Below are positions 16,252-25,231 of a stretch of DNA of 64,000 nt, piece after piece. The notes under the pieces are model-generated. The model made no database searches. It was not told the DNA's origin and saw only the letters and a program-made list of their open reading frames with translations. The DNA is from Alphaproteobacteria bacterium (GTDB lineage Bacteria; Pseudomonadota; Alphaproteobacteria; Sphingomonadales; Sphingomonadaceae): assembly GCA_030424845.1 (NCBI GenBank), contig JAUHWC010000006.1, forward strand, positions 62,001 to 126,000, written 5' to 3'. Position 1 is the first letter of the stretch, and each line of letters starts with the position of its first letter. The position numbers were made by a program, and so were the translations under genes.

Positions 16252-17010
16252 CTATTCGGCGGTCCAGCCACCATCCACGACCAGGCTCGTGCCGGTCATA
16301 AGCGCAGAAGCGTCCGAGGCAAGGAACAGCACCGCCCCCATCAGGTCCTCGACACTGCCGATACGGCCGAGCTTGATCTTGTCGAGCACGCTCGCCTTGA
16401 ACTTCGCATCCTCGAACATGGGCCTGGTCAGCGGTGTCTCGATAAAGGTGGGCGCGATGGTGTTGGAGCGGATGCCATGCGGTGCCAGATCGAGCGCGAA
16501 GGCCTTGTTCATGCCTTCCATCGCCCACTTGCTGGCACAATAGAGGCTGCGGTTCGGCCCGCCGACATGGCCCATCTGCGATCCCATGTGGATCAGGCTG
16601 CCCTTCTCGCCCGCCGCGATCAGGCGCTTGGCGCAGGCTTGTGCCACGAAGAAGGCGCTCTTCACGTTGAGGTCCATCACCGCATCGAAGTCTTCCTCGG
16701 AGGCTTCCCACAAGGGCTTGGGGCGGTTGGTCCCGGCATTGTTCACCAGCACGTGGAACGGATCGCGATTGGCGAAGAACTCCTCCACCGCTGCAAGGTC
16801 GGTCACGTCGAGCGTGGCAAAGGCAGCATTGTCGCCAATGGCCTTTGCCCCCGCTTCGATCTCGGCAGAGGTGCGCGCCACCAGCGTGACCTGTGCGCCA
16901 GCCTCAGCCAGTGCAGCAGCAGCGGCAAGCCCGATCCCGCGCCCTGCCCCCGTCACCACGGCGCGGCGGCCATCGAGGCGGAAGCTCGGGGTTTGCGGGA
17001 TATCGGTCAT
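16252..17010 (-). CDS. Short-chain dehydrogenase/reductase (classical SDR)
   Basis: This 252-residue protein has VVTGAGRGIGLA (TGxxxGxG), VNNAGTNRP (NNAG), a catalytic Ser in GSQMG and YCASK (Tyr-x3-Lys), and ends VDGGWTAE. It oxidises or reduces an alcohol/carbonyl with NAD(P). Its ATG shares one base with the stop of the HisD-like gene (TGATG), so the two products are made together, consistent with successive oxidation of an alcohol and a hydroxy-acid or diol. Confidence 0.93.
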   Translation of the reverse strand: MTDIPQTPSFRLDGRRAVVTGAGRGIGLAAAAALAEAGAQVTLVARTSAEIEAGAKAIGDNAAFATLDVTDLAAVEEFFANRDPFHVLVNNAGTNRPKPLWEASEEDFDAVMDLNVKSAFFVAQACAKRLIAAGEKGSLIHMGSQMGHVGGPNRSLYCASKWAMEGMNKAFALDLAPHGIRSNTIAPTFIETPLTRPMFEDAKFKASVLDKIKLGRIGSVEDLMGAVLFLASDASALMTGTSLVVDGGWTAE

Positions 17011-18338
17011 CAGGCAGCAGTCTCAGGCGTGGGGTCAGCCGCGCCCGCATAGGGCACGTTGCGGCCACCATAGCGGCGCACGCGGATATTGGCCTGCTCG
17101 CCGTGACCGGCAAAGCCTTCCATCGCGCACAACCGGCTGCAATACTCGCCAACCAGCGTGGTCGCCTCGTCGGTCAGAACCTTCTGGTAGGTGCAGGTCT
17201 TGAGGAACTTGCCGACCCACAGGCCGCCGGTATAGCGCGCGCTCTTCCTGGTCGGCAGCGTGTGGTTGGTGCCGATCACCTTGTCACCGTAGGAGACATT
17301 GGTGCGCGGACCCAGGAACAGCGCGCCGTAATTGGTCATGTTCTTCAGGAAGTAGTCCGGGTCCTCGGTCATCACCTGCACGTGCTCGTTGGCATAGTCG
17401 TCCGCCACGATGCGCATTTCCTCATAGCTGTCGCAGACCACGACCTCGCCGAAGTTCTCCCATGCAGGGCGCGCATAGTCGGCCGTCGGCAGGATATCGA
17501 GCAGGCGCTCGACTTCGCGCATGGTATCGCGCGCGAGCCTTTCGGAGTTGGTGATCAGGATTGCCGGGCTTTCGGGGCCGTGCTCTGCCTGGCCGAGGAG
17601 GTCCGTGGCGCAGATCTCGCCATCCACGCTCTCGTCTGCGATCACCATGGTCTCGGTCGGGCCTGCGAAGAGGTCGATACCCACGCGGCCGAACAGCTGC
17701 CGCTTGGCTTCTGCGACAAAGGCATTGCCCGGGCCGACCAGCATATCCACACCGCCGATGCTCTGCGTCCCGATCGCCATCGCACCGATCGCCTGGATGC
17801 CGCCGAGCGCATAGATCTCATCAGCGCCCGCCATCGCCTGTGCGGCCACGATCTTGTCCGCCGGCTTGCCTTCGAACGGCGGGGCACAGGTGATCACGCG
17901 CGGCACGCCTGCCACCTTGGCGGTGAGCACGCTCATGTGCGCAGAAGCAAGCAGCGGATACTTGCCGCCGGGAACGTAGCAACCAGCGCCGTTCACCGGA
18001 ATGTGCTTGTGGCCCAGCACCACGCCGGGCATGGTCTCGACCTCGACTTCCTTCATCGAGTCCTTCTGGATCTGCGCGAAGTTCCTCACCTGCGTCTGCG
18101 CGAACTCGATGTCCTTGCGTTCCTGCGGTGTCAGCCGCTCCACGCAATTGTCGATCTCGGCCTGACTCAGCCGATAGTCCTCGCGGTCCCAGCCGTCGAA
18201 CTTGATGCTCAGTTCGCGCACCGCCGCATCGCCGCGATCCTCGATATCGGCCAGCGTCGCCTCGACAATCTCGCGAACCTTGCGGTCCGCATCGCGTTTC
18301 GCCTCGGCAGTCGCGCCGCGCTTGAGCCAGGTGGCCAT
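17010..18338 (-). CDS. Histidinol-dehydrogenase-family enzyme (HpsN-like, catabolic)
   Basis: This 442-residue protein has the HisD-family motifs [35 protein letters not shown] (zinc Gln/His), ANEHVQV (catalytic Glu-His) and [16 protein letters not shown]. True HisD lies in his operons. This copy sits in a catabolic island and starts MATWLKRGA like sulfopropanediol 3-dehydrogenase homologues, so it probably oxidises a primary alcohol to a carboxylate by a four-electron NAD-dependent reaction. AGAGGA 6 nt before 18338 supports the start. It is divergent from the FAH operon. Confidence 0.88.
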   Translation of the reverse strand: MATWLKRGATAEAKRDADRKVREIVEATLADIEDRGDAAVRELSIKFDGWDREDYRLSQAEIDNCVERLTPQERKDIEFAQTQVRNFAQIQKDSMKEVEVETMPGVVLGHKHIPVNGAGCYVPGGKYPLLASAHMSVLTAKVAGVPRVITCAPPFEGKPADKIVAAQAMAGADEIYALGGIQAIGAMAIGTQSIGGVDMLVGPGNAFVAEAKRQLFGRVGIDLFAGPTETMVIADESVDGEICATDLLGQAEHGPESPAILITNSERLARDTMREVERLLDILPTADYARPAWENFGEVVVCDSYEEMRIVADDYANEHVQVMTEDPDYFLKNMTNYGALFLGPRTNVSYGDKVIGTNHTLPTRKSARYTGGLWVGKFLKTCTYQKVLTDEATTLVGEYCSRLCAMEGFAGHGEQANIRVRRYGGRNVPYAGAADPTPETAA

Positions 18339-18414
18339 CGGTATTCCTCTTGCAGTGTTGCCGGTTGATGCGTGGCAACTGCCCCAAGCCCCCTTCGCAA
18401 ACCAACGCATCTTA

Positions 18415-18432
18415 TCGATGGCTTGCTATCGG
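18415..18432 (+). promoter_or_regulatory. LysR-like dyad in the HisD/FAH divergent region
   Basis: TCGATGGCTTGCTATCGG has CGAT-N8-ATCG symmetry and shares GATGG-N5-YATC with sites at 5587 and 23146. It lies 70-77 bp from both flanking starts (18338 and 18502), a usual distance for a LysR activator. Assignment to a specific regulator is inference. Confidence 0.4.
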
Positions 18433-18501
18433 TCCTATGCCATTGAGCTTGCCACAGGCGCGCAGTAGCCATTCCCCATAACCAACGGGAGATATGTGCA
18501 G

Positions 18502-19446
18502 ATGCGCCTTGCAACACTGAATGACGGAACGCGTGACGGACGGCTGGTTGTGGTGTCGCCCGATGGCGAGAACTGCGCCTTCGCCCCGGTAAAGACCTTG
18601 CAGGACGCGCTGGACGACTGGGCCAATGTGTCCCCGCAATTGCAGGCGATAAGCGAATTTCCCGAGCAGCTGGAGATTGAGCAACTGCTCGCCCCGCTGC
18701 CGCGCGCGTGGCAGTGGCTCGATGGCTCGGTGTTTGCCAGCCATGGCGAACTGATGGACAAGGCGCTGGGCCAGAAGGCGCATAAGCCCGATTTCCCGCA
18801 GATGTACCAGGGCATGTCAGACACCTTCTACGGTCCCACGGAAGACGTACCGATGATCAGCGAGGACCTCGGTATCGATTTCGAGGGCGAATTCGGCATC
18901 ATCACCGATGGCGTGAAGATGGGCACCTCGGCCGGGGATGCCGCAAAGCACATTGTCCTGCTGGTGCAGATCAACGACTGGTCGCTGCGCAAGCTGGCCG
19001 GTCCCGAAATGAAGACCGGCTTCGGCTGGATCAATGCCAAGCCGCCGTGCGGAATGGCCCCCTTCGCCATCACGCCGGACGAACTTGGCGAGCATTGGAA
19101 GAACTTCCGCGTATGCCTGGACCTACAGGTGAAGTGGAACGACAAGCAGTTCGGCAATGCCAATGGCGAACCCATGGGTTACGGCTTTGACGAGCTGGTT
19201 GCCCATGCTGCGATGACGCGCAACCTCGTGCCCGGCACGGTGATCGGTTCGGGCACCGTTTCGAACCCCAACTACCGCGAAGTGGGTTCTTCCTGCATCG
19301 CCGAGCGCCGTGGCATCGAGATCGTCGACCACGGCGAACCAAAGACCGATTTCATGAAATATGGCGACCGGGTGCGCATGGAAGCGCACCTGCCCGATGG
19401 TTCCGCCCCCTTCGGCGCGATCGAGCAGACGGTAGTGGCTCCGTGA
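18502..19446 (+). CDS. Fumarylacetoacetate hydrolase family protein
   Basis: This 314-residue protein has an N-terminal FAH cap-like region (MRLATLNDGTRDGRLVVV) and the catalytic barrel with EGEFGIITDGV and LLVQINDWSLR, holding acidic metal ligands. Family members hydrolyse acyl-pyruvates or hydrate 2-oxo-pent-4-enoates, the usual late step after meta-cleavage. The ATG at 18502 is chosen over a GTG at 18496, because GGGAG lies 10 nt upstream and the first residues match the family. It starts a rightward FAH-cupin-MFS-SDR operon; GTGA overlaps the next gene. Confidence 0.91.
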   Translation: MRLATLNDGTRDGRLVVVSPDGENCAFAPVKTLQDALDDWANVSPQLQAISEFPEQLEIEQLLAPLPRAWQWLDGSVFASHGELMDKALGQKAHKPDFPQMYQGMSDTFYGPTEDVPMISEDLGIDFEGEFGIITDGVKMGTSAGDAAKHIVLLVQINDWSLRKLAGPEMKTGFGWINAKPPCGMAPFAITPDELGEHWKNFRVCLDLQVKWNDKQFGNANGEPMGYGFDELVAHAAMTRNLVPGTVIGSGTVSNPNYREVGSSCIAERRGIEIVDHGEPKTDFMKYGDRVRMEAHLPDGSAPFGAIEQTVVAP

Positions 19447-19985
19447 CCAGCAGCTATATCGACGGTCTTCCGCCGATCCAGCGCGTGGTTACCGGCCACA
19501 ACGGGGAGGGCCGCGCATGCTTCGTGTCGGAAGACGTGCGGGAACCGCAACTCGTTCCTACGGGCGATGCCAATTTCCTGCTGCTCTGGACAACTGCGAC
19601 AGTCCCGGCAGACAATAATGATCCGACTGACGGTCGCGATCGGGACGTTGGTACGACACTCAAGGGCGGCAGCGCCTTTCGCATCGTGGACATGTTGCCC
19701 GGCGGGGAGAGCCCGTTCCACCGCACCAATTCCATCGACTACGGCATCGTGCTGGAAGGCGAGGTGGAGCTGGAACTGGAAGACGGTCGCAAGAAAACGA
19801 TCCGCAAACACGGCGTGATCATCCAGCGCGGCACCAACCACCTGTGGCGCAACACAAGCGACCAGGTGTGCCGCATCGCCTTCATCCTGATCGAGGCACC
19901 GGCCTATCTGCACGAGGGCAAGCCACTGGACGAATACAAGCCCGAGCAGGTCGACGATCGTTACGGAAACGCGCGGATATCCTGA
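19443..19985 (+). CDS. Cupin-domain protein, paralogue of the one at 15636
   Basis: This 180-residue protein starts with GTG overlapping the FAH stop (GTGA), so it is translationally coupled. It has HRTNSIDYGIVLEGEVELELEDG and QRGTNHLWRN, the same cupin pattern as the protein at 15636. Its place right after the FAH gene suggests a function near ring-cleavage product processing, such as isomerisation or decarboxylation. The reaction is not identifiable. Confidence 0.87.
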   Translation: MTSSYIDGLPPIQRVVTGHNGEGRACFVSEDVREPQLVPTGDANFLLLWTTATVPADNNDPTDGRDRDVGTTLKGGSAFRIVDMLPGGESPFHRTNSIDYGIVLEGEVELELEDGRKKTIRKHGVIIQRGTNHLWRNTSDQVCRIAFILIEAPAYLHEGKPLDEYKPEQVDDRYGNARIS

Positions 19986-20022
19986 AAAAACGGGAATGCG
20001 CTCTTACGGGAGAATGAATGCC

Positions 20023-21348
20023 ATGGCTGAAAATAGCGTAGCGGCCTATCCATCTCGCGCAGTCGCCTGGCGATCTGCCATCATCGTGTTCGTACTGACG
20101 GTCATCGCGATGGCAGACCGTATGGCCATTTCCATGCTGATCGGCCCGATCAAGGAGGAGTTCGGCATCGGCGACTTCCAGGCCAGCTTGCTGATCGGGT
20201 TCGCCTTCACGCTGTTCTACGTGATCTTCCTGCTTCCGATCGGTGCAGCAGCGGACAGGTTCAGCCGGGCCAAGGTGCTGGCGATCTGCCTGTTCGTATG
20301 GTCGATCACCACGGTCGCCTGCGGCTTTGCCGCCGGCTTCATCAGCCTGTTCGTGCTTCGCATGCTGATGGGTGCGGGCGAGGCCGGCATCGGCCCCTGT
20401 TCGCACGGCATTATCGGCGCGAGCTTCCCCCGCGAAAGCCTGTCAAAGCCGCTTGCCCTGCAAGGCATCGGGTTCCAGGTCGGCCCGGCCGTCGGCGTGG
20501 CTGCGGCGGGCGGCATCCTGGCTGCAGGGGCAGCCGGTGCATTCGACAACGTACCAATCCTGGCGGACCTCGCCCCGTGGCGCGTGGCCTTCATCCTTAT
20601 CGGTCTGCCGGGCCTGCTGGCGTTGCTGCTGATCCCTTTGCTGCACGATCCGGACCGCGCCAGGCAGACCAACGAGGCCGCAGGCACGGCGCCCAAGGCG
20701 AACGTCATGCCGTTTCTCAAGCGCTATCAGGTCCTGATGGGCACCATGCTGCTCGCCTCCGGCATTTCCGCAATGGCGGCCGGCACGGTCACCGGCTGGG
20801 TACCTGAATACCTGCAGCGCTCGCTGGGTGCTTCCCCGGCGGAAGCAGGCAGCCTGCTGGGCATCATCATGATTTCCAGCGCTTTCATCGGACAAGGCCT
20901 GTTCGCGGTGATTGTCGACTGGTTTGCCGCGCGCGGATATCTCGATGCGCCGATCCGTGTCGGCCTGTTGCCCACCTTCCTTGCCATTCCGCTGGCGTGG
21001 TTCGCCTTTTCAGCCGATGGTGACAGCGGGTTCTACGTCCTGTTGCTGGCCTTTGCCTTTGCCATCGCGCCGTTCAACACCATCAACAACACGGTGGTGC
21101 AGCAGGTCGCTCCGCCCCAGCTGCGCAGCCGCCTTTCCGCATTGTTCATCTTCTCGATCAGCATCATCGGCTTCGCGATCGGCCCGACGCTCGTCGGCTG
21201 GCTGAGCGAATTCGTGTTTGGCGAGGAACGGCTGGGCGATGCCATGCGCATCGTCACCACGCTGTCGATGGTCGTCACCTTCGTGCTGCTGCTTATGGCA
21301 CGCCGTCCGCTGATCGCCTGCATGGAGGAAAAGCAGTCCGGGCAATGA
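20023..21348 (+). CDS. MFS transporter (spinster/aromatic-acid type)
   Basis: This protein of about 441 residues has about 12 hydrophobic segments, and the MFS loop between helices 2 and 3 reads GAAADRFSRAKVLA. It is an inner-membrane secondary transporter, probably importing an organic acid or aromatic. ATGs at 19996 and 20014 are alternative starts; GGGAG sits 10 nt before 20023. Its stop overlaps the SDR start at 21345 (ATGA), placing it in the FAH operon. Confidence 0.92.
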   Translation: MAENSVAAYPSRAVAWRSAIIVFVLTVIAMADRMAISMLIGPIKEEFGIGDFQASLLIGFAFTLFYVIFLLPIGAAADRFSRAKVLAICLFVWSITTVACGFAAGFISLFVLRMLMGAGEAGIGPCSHGIIGASFPRESLSKPLALQGIGFQVGPAVGVAAAGGILAAGAAGAFDNVPILADLAPWRVAFILIGLPGLLALLLIPLLHDPDRARQTNEAAGTAPKANVMPFLKRYQVLMGTMLLASGISAMAAGTVTGWVPEYLQRSLGASPAEAGSLLGIIMISSAFIGQGLFAVIVDWFAARGYLDAPIRVGLLPTFLAIPLAWFAFSADGDSGFYVLLLAFAFAIAPFNTINNTVVQQVAPPQLRSRLSALFIFSISIIGFAIGPTLVGWLSEFVFGEERLGDAMRIVTTLSMVVTFVLLLMARRPLIACMEEKQSGQ

Positions 21349-22103
21349 CCGGCCTGTTCGACCTTACCGGCAATCGCGCGATCATCACCGGGTCCACCCG
21401 GGGAATTGGGCGCGCGATTGCCGAAGCCATGATCGAAGCAGGGGCCCGCGTGGTTATCTCCAGCGAGGATGCTGGCGACACAGCCCGCGTCGCCGCGGAA
21501 CTGGGCCAGCCGGGCCTTGCAGCGGACGTGACCATCGAGGCAGACCTCAACGCGCTGGTGCAATTCGCTATCGACCAGCTGGGCGGGCTCGACATCCTCG
21601 TGTGCAATGCCGGGATCAGCGGCAAGCCCGGCCCCTTCACCAACGTCGAAATGGATGATTACGACCGCGTGATGGCGGTGAACCTGCGCAGCCAGGTGGT
21701 CCTGTGCAACCTCGCACTGCCGCATATCGCGCAGGCCGGCGGCGGTGCGGTGGTGCTGATGAGCAGCATTGCGTCCCTGCGCGGCAATGGTGCGATCAAT
21801 GCCTATTCCCTGTCCAAGGCAGGCGTATCGCAGCTGGCGCGCAATCTCGCGGTCGAATGGGGGCCGAAGAACGTGCGGGTCAACGCCATCGCGCCCGGCT
21901 TCATTGCCACCGAGCTGTCGAAGCCCCTGCTGGAGAACGAGGCCTTCTTGGCCCGCCGCATGGCGATGACCCCGCTACGCCGCCCAGGCCAGCCTGAAGA
22001 GGTGGCGGGCGCTGCGGTGTTCCTCGCTTCGCCAGCAGGAGCCTTCACCACCGGCCAGACCATCACGGTGGATGGCGGCACGGTGATCACGGACGGAAGT
22101 TAG
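21345..22103 (+). CDS. Short-chain dehydrogenase/reductase (classical SDR)
   Basis: This 252-residue protein has IITGSTRGIGRA, CNAGISG (NAG), MSSIASLRG with the catalytic Ser, YSLSK (Tyr-x3-Lys), PGFIATE, and ends VDGGTVITDGS. It is coupled to the MFS gene by an ATGA overlap. It is the last gene of the operon and converges on the MBL gene, sharing overlapping stop codons at 22100-22103. It probably handles a hydroxylated intermediate of the FAH branch. Confidence 0.94.
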   Translation: MTGLFDLTGNRAIITGSTRGIGRAIAEAMIEAGARVVISSEDAGDTARVAAELGQPGLAADVTIEADLNALVQFAIDQLGGLDILVCNAGISGKPGPFTNVEMDDYDRVMAVNLRSQVVLCNLALPHIAQAGGGAVVLMSSIASLRGNGAINAYSLSKAGVSQLARNLAVEWGPKNVRVNAIAPGFIATELSKPLLENEAFLARRMAMTPLRRPGQPEEVAGAAVFLASPAGAFTTGQTITVDGGTVITDGS

Positions 22104-23080
22104 TCACACCCCACGTCGAAGCTCGACAGGTCGCGCGCCAGGTCCAACGGGCCGGAATAGAATTGCCGCACTCCATTGCGCAGGTATTCCTCGCTTTCGT
22201 GAAGGGCCGTTGGCGGCACGGCAAAATGGGTCAGCACAACGTGGCCGACTTCGGCCGTCGCAGCCATTCGGCCCACTTCGGCGGCATCAACGTGGTGTGT
22301 TGCAAGGTGCTGGCGCATCGCGGCCTGCACGGGCGGGGGCATGTCAGGCCTCTGGGCAAGGATATCCGCTATCAGCGGTTCCAGCGCGATCACTTCGGTC
22401 ACCAGCATGTCCGTTCCAGCAGCAAGCTCGGTCAGTTCCTCGCTCGGACCCGTGTCGCCGCTATAGGTGATTGAACGGCCATCCATATCGAAGCGATAGC
22501 TCAGCGAGGTTGTGCCGATCTCCTCCAGCGGGAAATCGTAATGGGTGTTGGTGCGCGCGGTCACGGTGATGCCGCCCGCCAGTTCGAAGGTCTGGTCATC
22601 CAGTGGTAGTTCCACCACGCGGATATTGGCAGCAGGATCAGCCACCGCCGCTCCGGTGCCGAAACCGACCCGTTCCTGCGGGCGCAAGGACATCACGATA
22701 CCGTCCACCACCTGGCTGATGCCGGGCGGGCCGTACACTGCAATCTCGTCGGTATAGGTGTTCATCCAGCGCAGGCCCAGGACGGCGGCAAGGCCGCCGA
22801 CATGATCCCAGTGAAGGTGGCTGATGAAGACATGCTTCACCTCGCCCGTGGTGCGGCCCAGCTTGGCCAGTGCATCCGCCGTGCCATCACCCGAATCGAC
22901 AAGGATCACCGCATTTCCTGCTTCCAGCATGTTTGCCGGTTCCCCGCGATCGAGCGTGGGGATCGGGCCGCCCGCAGTTCCCAGCGTGGTCCATCGCAGC
23001 GCAGGGCAGCTATCTTGGGCCAGGGCAGCAGCGGGCATTGCAGTCAGCACCATGGATGCAGCAACTGTGATCATTCGCAT
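22100..23080 (-). CDS. Secreted metallo-beta-lactamase-fold hydrolase
   Basis: This 326-residue protein has a Sec signal (MRMITVAASMVLTAMPAAALAQ, about 22 residues) and the zinc motif HLHWDH (HxHxDH) in HVFISHLHWDHVGGL. Later YSGDTGPSEEL and a terminal LTHFAVP supply further metal ligands. The family includes lactonases, arylsulfatases and RNase Z-like hydrolases, so a periplasmic lactone or ester hydrolase is likely. The start at 23080 has GGAGAG 8 nt upstream; longer frames lack homology. It is divergent from the C-C hydrolase gene, with a shared dyad between them. Confidence 0.9.
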   Translation of the reverse strand: MRMITVAASMVLTAMPAAALAQDSCPALRWTTLGTAGGPIPTLDRGEPANMLEAGNAVILVDSGDGTADALAKLGRTTGEVKHVFISHLHWDHVGGLAAVLGLRWMNTYTDEIAVYGPPGISQVVDGIVMSLRPQERVGFGTGAAVADPAANIRVVELPLDDQTFELAGGITVTARTNTHYDFPLEEIGTTSLSYRFDMDGRSITYSGDTGPSEELTELAAGTDMLVTEVIALEPLIADILAQRPDMPPPVQAAMRQHLATHHVDAAEVGRMAATAEVGHVVLTHFAVPPTALHESEEYLRNGVRQFYSGPLDLARDLSSFDVGCD

Positions 23081-23145
23081 AACGTCATCTCTCCTCGATT
23101 TGAGGCAGACTAGACCAAGAATCCGCAACAGGGGCATGAAGCTTT

Positions 23146-23163
23146 TCGATGGGACTGTATCCA
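23146..23163 (+). promoter_or_regulatory. LysR-like dyad between MBL and C-C hydrolase genes
   Basis: TCGATGGGACTGTATCCA shares GATGG-N5-TATC with sites at 5587 and 18415 and lies in the 158-bp divergent promoter region, 66 bp from the MBL start and 76 bp from the hydrolase start. Confidence 0.38.
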
Positions 23164-23238
23164 TAGAATGGAGTTTGATTGACCGCACACCCCGCCTAAG
23201 CGAGGCTTGCAATTGCCTTTTCAATGCGGAGTAGACAC

Positions 23239-24399
23239 GTGGCGCTTTTCGAACCCTTCCCCAATTATGTCTGGAACCTGTCGGTTGCCATCGCAGTCGA
23301 AAACGGCGGCAGGCTCGGCGAGATTGTCGACATCATCAACGAGTTGAAGGGCAAGGCCGAGGCGGGCGAGGATGCCGGGACCGAGGACTTCATGAAGGCC
23401 TGGGTGCGAATGGCCGACAACCTCGTCGAACTGGGCGAGGAAGACCTTGCGCTGGGCCGCGAGTTCTCCGCCGGCAACAAGTTCAAGCGCAGTGCCATCT
23501 ATTACCAGACCGGCGAGCGCATGCAGAAGCACGGCAGCGAGGGTCGCGCTGTCACTTATCGCAAGGCGATCGACAATTTCCTGCGCGGCATGAAATACAC
23601 CAACGAGCCGGTCGAAAAGATCACGATTCCCTATCAGGGCAAGGAAATCACCGGCCTGTTCCACAAGGCACCGGTCGAAGGCCCGGCACCTTGCGTCGTC
23701 TATTGCAACGGCCTGGATTCCATGAAGGAAATGCTGTGGATGGGCGGCTTCCCCAAGGCCCTGGCCCAGCGCGGCATCCACTCGATCTGCGTGGACCAGC
23801 CGGGTACCGGTGAAGCCTTGCGCCTGCACGATCTGCCTGCCACCCCGCATAGTGAGGAATGGGCCAGCGCCTGGATCGACTATCTCGAAACCCGTGACGA
23901 TGTGGACAACGCCCGCATCGGCATGACCGGCATTTCGCTGGGCGGCCACTTTGCCCCGCGCGCCGTGGCTTACGAACCGCGCTTCGCCTCCGGCGCTGCA
24001 TGGGGTGCCAACCACAACTGGCACGAAGTGCAATACAAGCGCATGCAGCGCGAAGGCGAAAACCCCGTGCCGCATTATTGGGGCCACGTGTTCTGGGTGT
24101 TCGGCGCGAAGGACATGGATGACTTCCTCGAGAAGTCGAAGGACATGAACCTCAATGGCCATATGGACCGGATCAAGGTTCCCTTCCTCGTCACCCACGG
24201 TGTGCAGGATCGCCAGATCAGCAAGGATTACGCGCAGCAGGCCTATGACCAGCTGGTCAACAGCCCGCGCCGCGAACTCAAGTGGTTCACCCCGCGCGAG
24301 GGCGGCGTGGAGCATGTCGGCGCAGACAACCACGCTTTCGCGATCGATTACATCGCCGACTGGTTTGCCGAGACACTGGGTGGCAGGACTGCGGCTTGA
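23239..24399 (+). CDS. Alpha/beta hydrolase, 2,6-dihydroxypseudooxynicotine hydrolase-like (C-C bond)
   Basis: This 386-residue protein has a helical N-terminal lid and an alpha/beta-hydrolase core. Nucleophile Ser lies in GMTGISLGGHFAPR, acid Asp in THGVQDRQIS and His in DNHAFAIDYIADWF. This layout matches the 2,6-dihydroxypseudooxynicotine hydrolase family, which cleaves C-C bonds of acyl-substituted rings or beta-diketones. A GTG at 23239 with GGAG about 7 nt upstream is preferred; an ATG at 23224 is in frame. It is followed by a flavoprotein gene. It may release an acyl side chain or a retro-Claisen product from the aglycone. Confidence 0.88.
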   Translation: MALFEPFPNYVWNLSVAIAVENGGRLGEIVDIINELKGKAEAGEDAGTEDFMKAWVRMADNLVELGEEDLALGREFSAGNKFKRSAIYYQTGERMQKHGSEGRAVTYRKAIDNFLRGMKYTNEPVEKITIPYQGKEITGLFHKAPVEGPAPCVVYCNGLDSMKEMLWMGGFPKALAQRGIHSICVDQPGTGEALRLHDLPATPHSEEWASAWIDYLETRDDVDNARIGMTGISLGGHFAPRAVAYEPRFASGAAWGANHNWHEVQYKRMQREGENPVPHYWGHVFWVFGAKDMDDFLEKSKDMNLNGHMDRIKVPFLVTHGVQDRQISKDYAQQAYDQLVNSPRRELKWFTPREGGVEHVGADNHAFAIDYIADWFAETLGGRTAA

Positions 24400-24431
24400 T
24401 CGCCGCCTGGCTGGACCCGATTAGGATAGCT

Positions 24432-25208
24432 ATGGCACCTCCCAACAGACCCGCTCCACGCACGCTGACCGTCCTCGCCAAGCGCCATGTCACGCCCAAC
24501 ATGTTGCGCCTGACGCTTGGGGGCGATGGCATGGCCGGTTTCCCGCCCGGCCGACAGGGCGGCTATGTGAAGCTCAACCTGCCGCAAGGAGCCGGCAAGC
24601 CCGCTGTGCGCACCTATACCATCCGCGCACAGCGTGACGGCGCAGCGGGGGGCGAGATCGACCTCGATTTCGCACTGCATGCCGAGACCGCGACCGGCCA
24701 TGCCGGCCCCGCCACCGAATGGGCGATGACCGTCGAGCCGGGGGCAGAGGTGCTGGTAGGCGGCCCCGGCCCCGCCAAGCCGCTTCCCGCAGGCCACAGT
24801 TTCTACCTGCTGGCAGGAGACATGACCGCCCTGCCCGCCATCTCGGTCAACATCGAAGCGCTGCCAGCTGACGCGCGCGGCCTTGCCGTGATCGAGGTAA
24901 TGAGCCTTGAAGACAGGCAGGACATTGCAGGGCCGGAAGGCTTCGAGGTACAGTGGCTGGTGGCCGAACAGCCCGGCCTGGGTGCCGCAGAGCACCTGCA
25001 GGCCATTCGCGATGCCGGATGGGGAGCGGAAGATCTTTACGCCTGGGTCGCCGCAGAGTTTTCAACGATGCAGGCGCTGCGCAGCTACCTGCGCGACGAA
25101 CGCGGCCTGGGGCCCGACAGACTCTACATCTCGTCCTACTGGAAGAGCGGCCTCAACGAAGAGGCCCACAAGCTTGCCAAGCGTGAGGATGCCGAGGCGC
25201 AAGCCTGA
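24432..25208 (+). CDS. Siderophore-interacting protein family FAD reductase
   Basis: This 258-residue protein has an FAD-binding beta-barrel with RTYTIR (residues 60-65) and an NAD(P)H half around FYLLAGDMTALPAISVNIE, as in ViuB/YqjH-type ferric reductases. It ends with a Lys-rich tail. AGGA lies 6 nt before the ATG. In this setting it may recycle iron for the Fe(II) dioxygenases or donate electrons to an oxygenase that lacks an adjacent reductase; both are inference. Confidence 0.87.
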   Translation: MAPPNRPAPRTLTVLAKRHVTPNMLRLTLGGDGMAGFPPGRQGGYVKLNLPQGAGKPAVRTYTIRAQRDGAAGGEIDLDFALHAETATGHAGPATEWAMTVEPGAEVLVGGPGPAKPLPAGHSFYLLAGDMTALPAISVNIEALPADARGLAVIEVMSLEDRQDIAGPEGFEVQWLVAEQPGLGAAEHLQAIRDAGWGAEDLYAWVAAEFSTMQALRSYLRDERGLGPDRLYISSYWKSGLNEEAHKLAKREDAEAQA

Positions 25209-25214
25209 GCCGCG

Positions 25215-25230
25215 GCAGGCTGGAGCCTGC
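25215..25230. terminator. Hairpin between convergent reductase and GH1 genes
   Basis: GCAGGC-TGGA-GCCTGC forms a short stem-loop with extra flanking G/C pairs in the 23-bp gap between converging genes; it probably terminates both ways. No T tract is present. Confidence 0.5.
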
Positions 25231-25231
25231 G

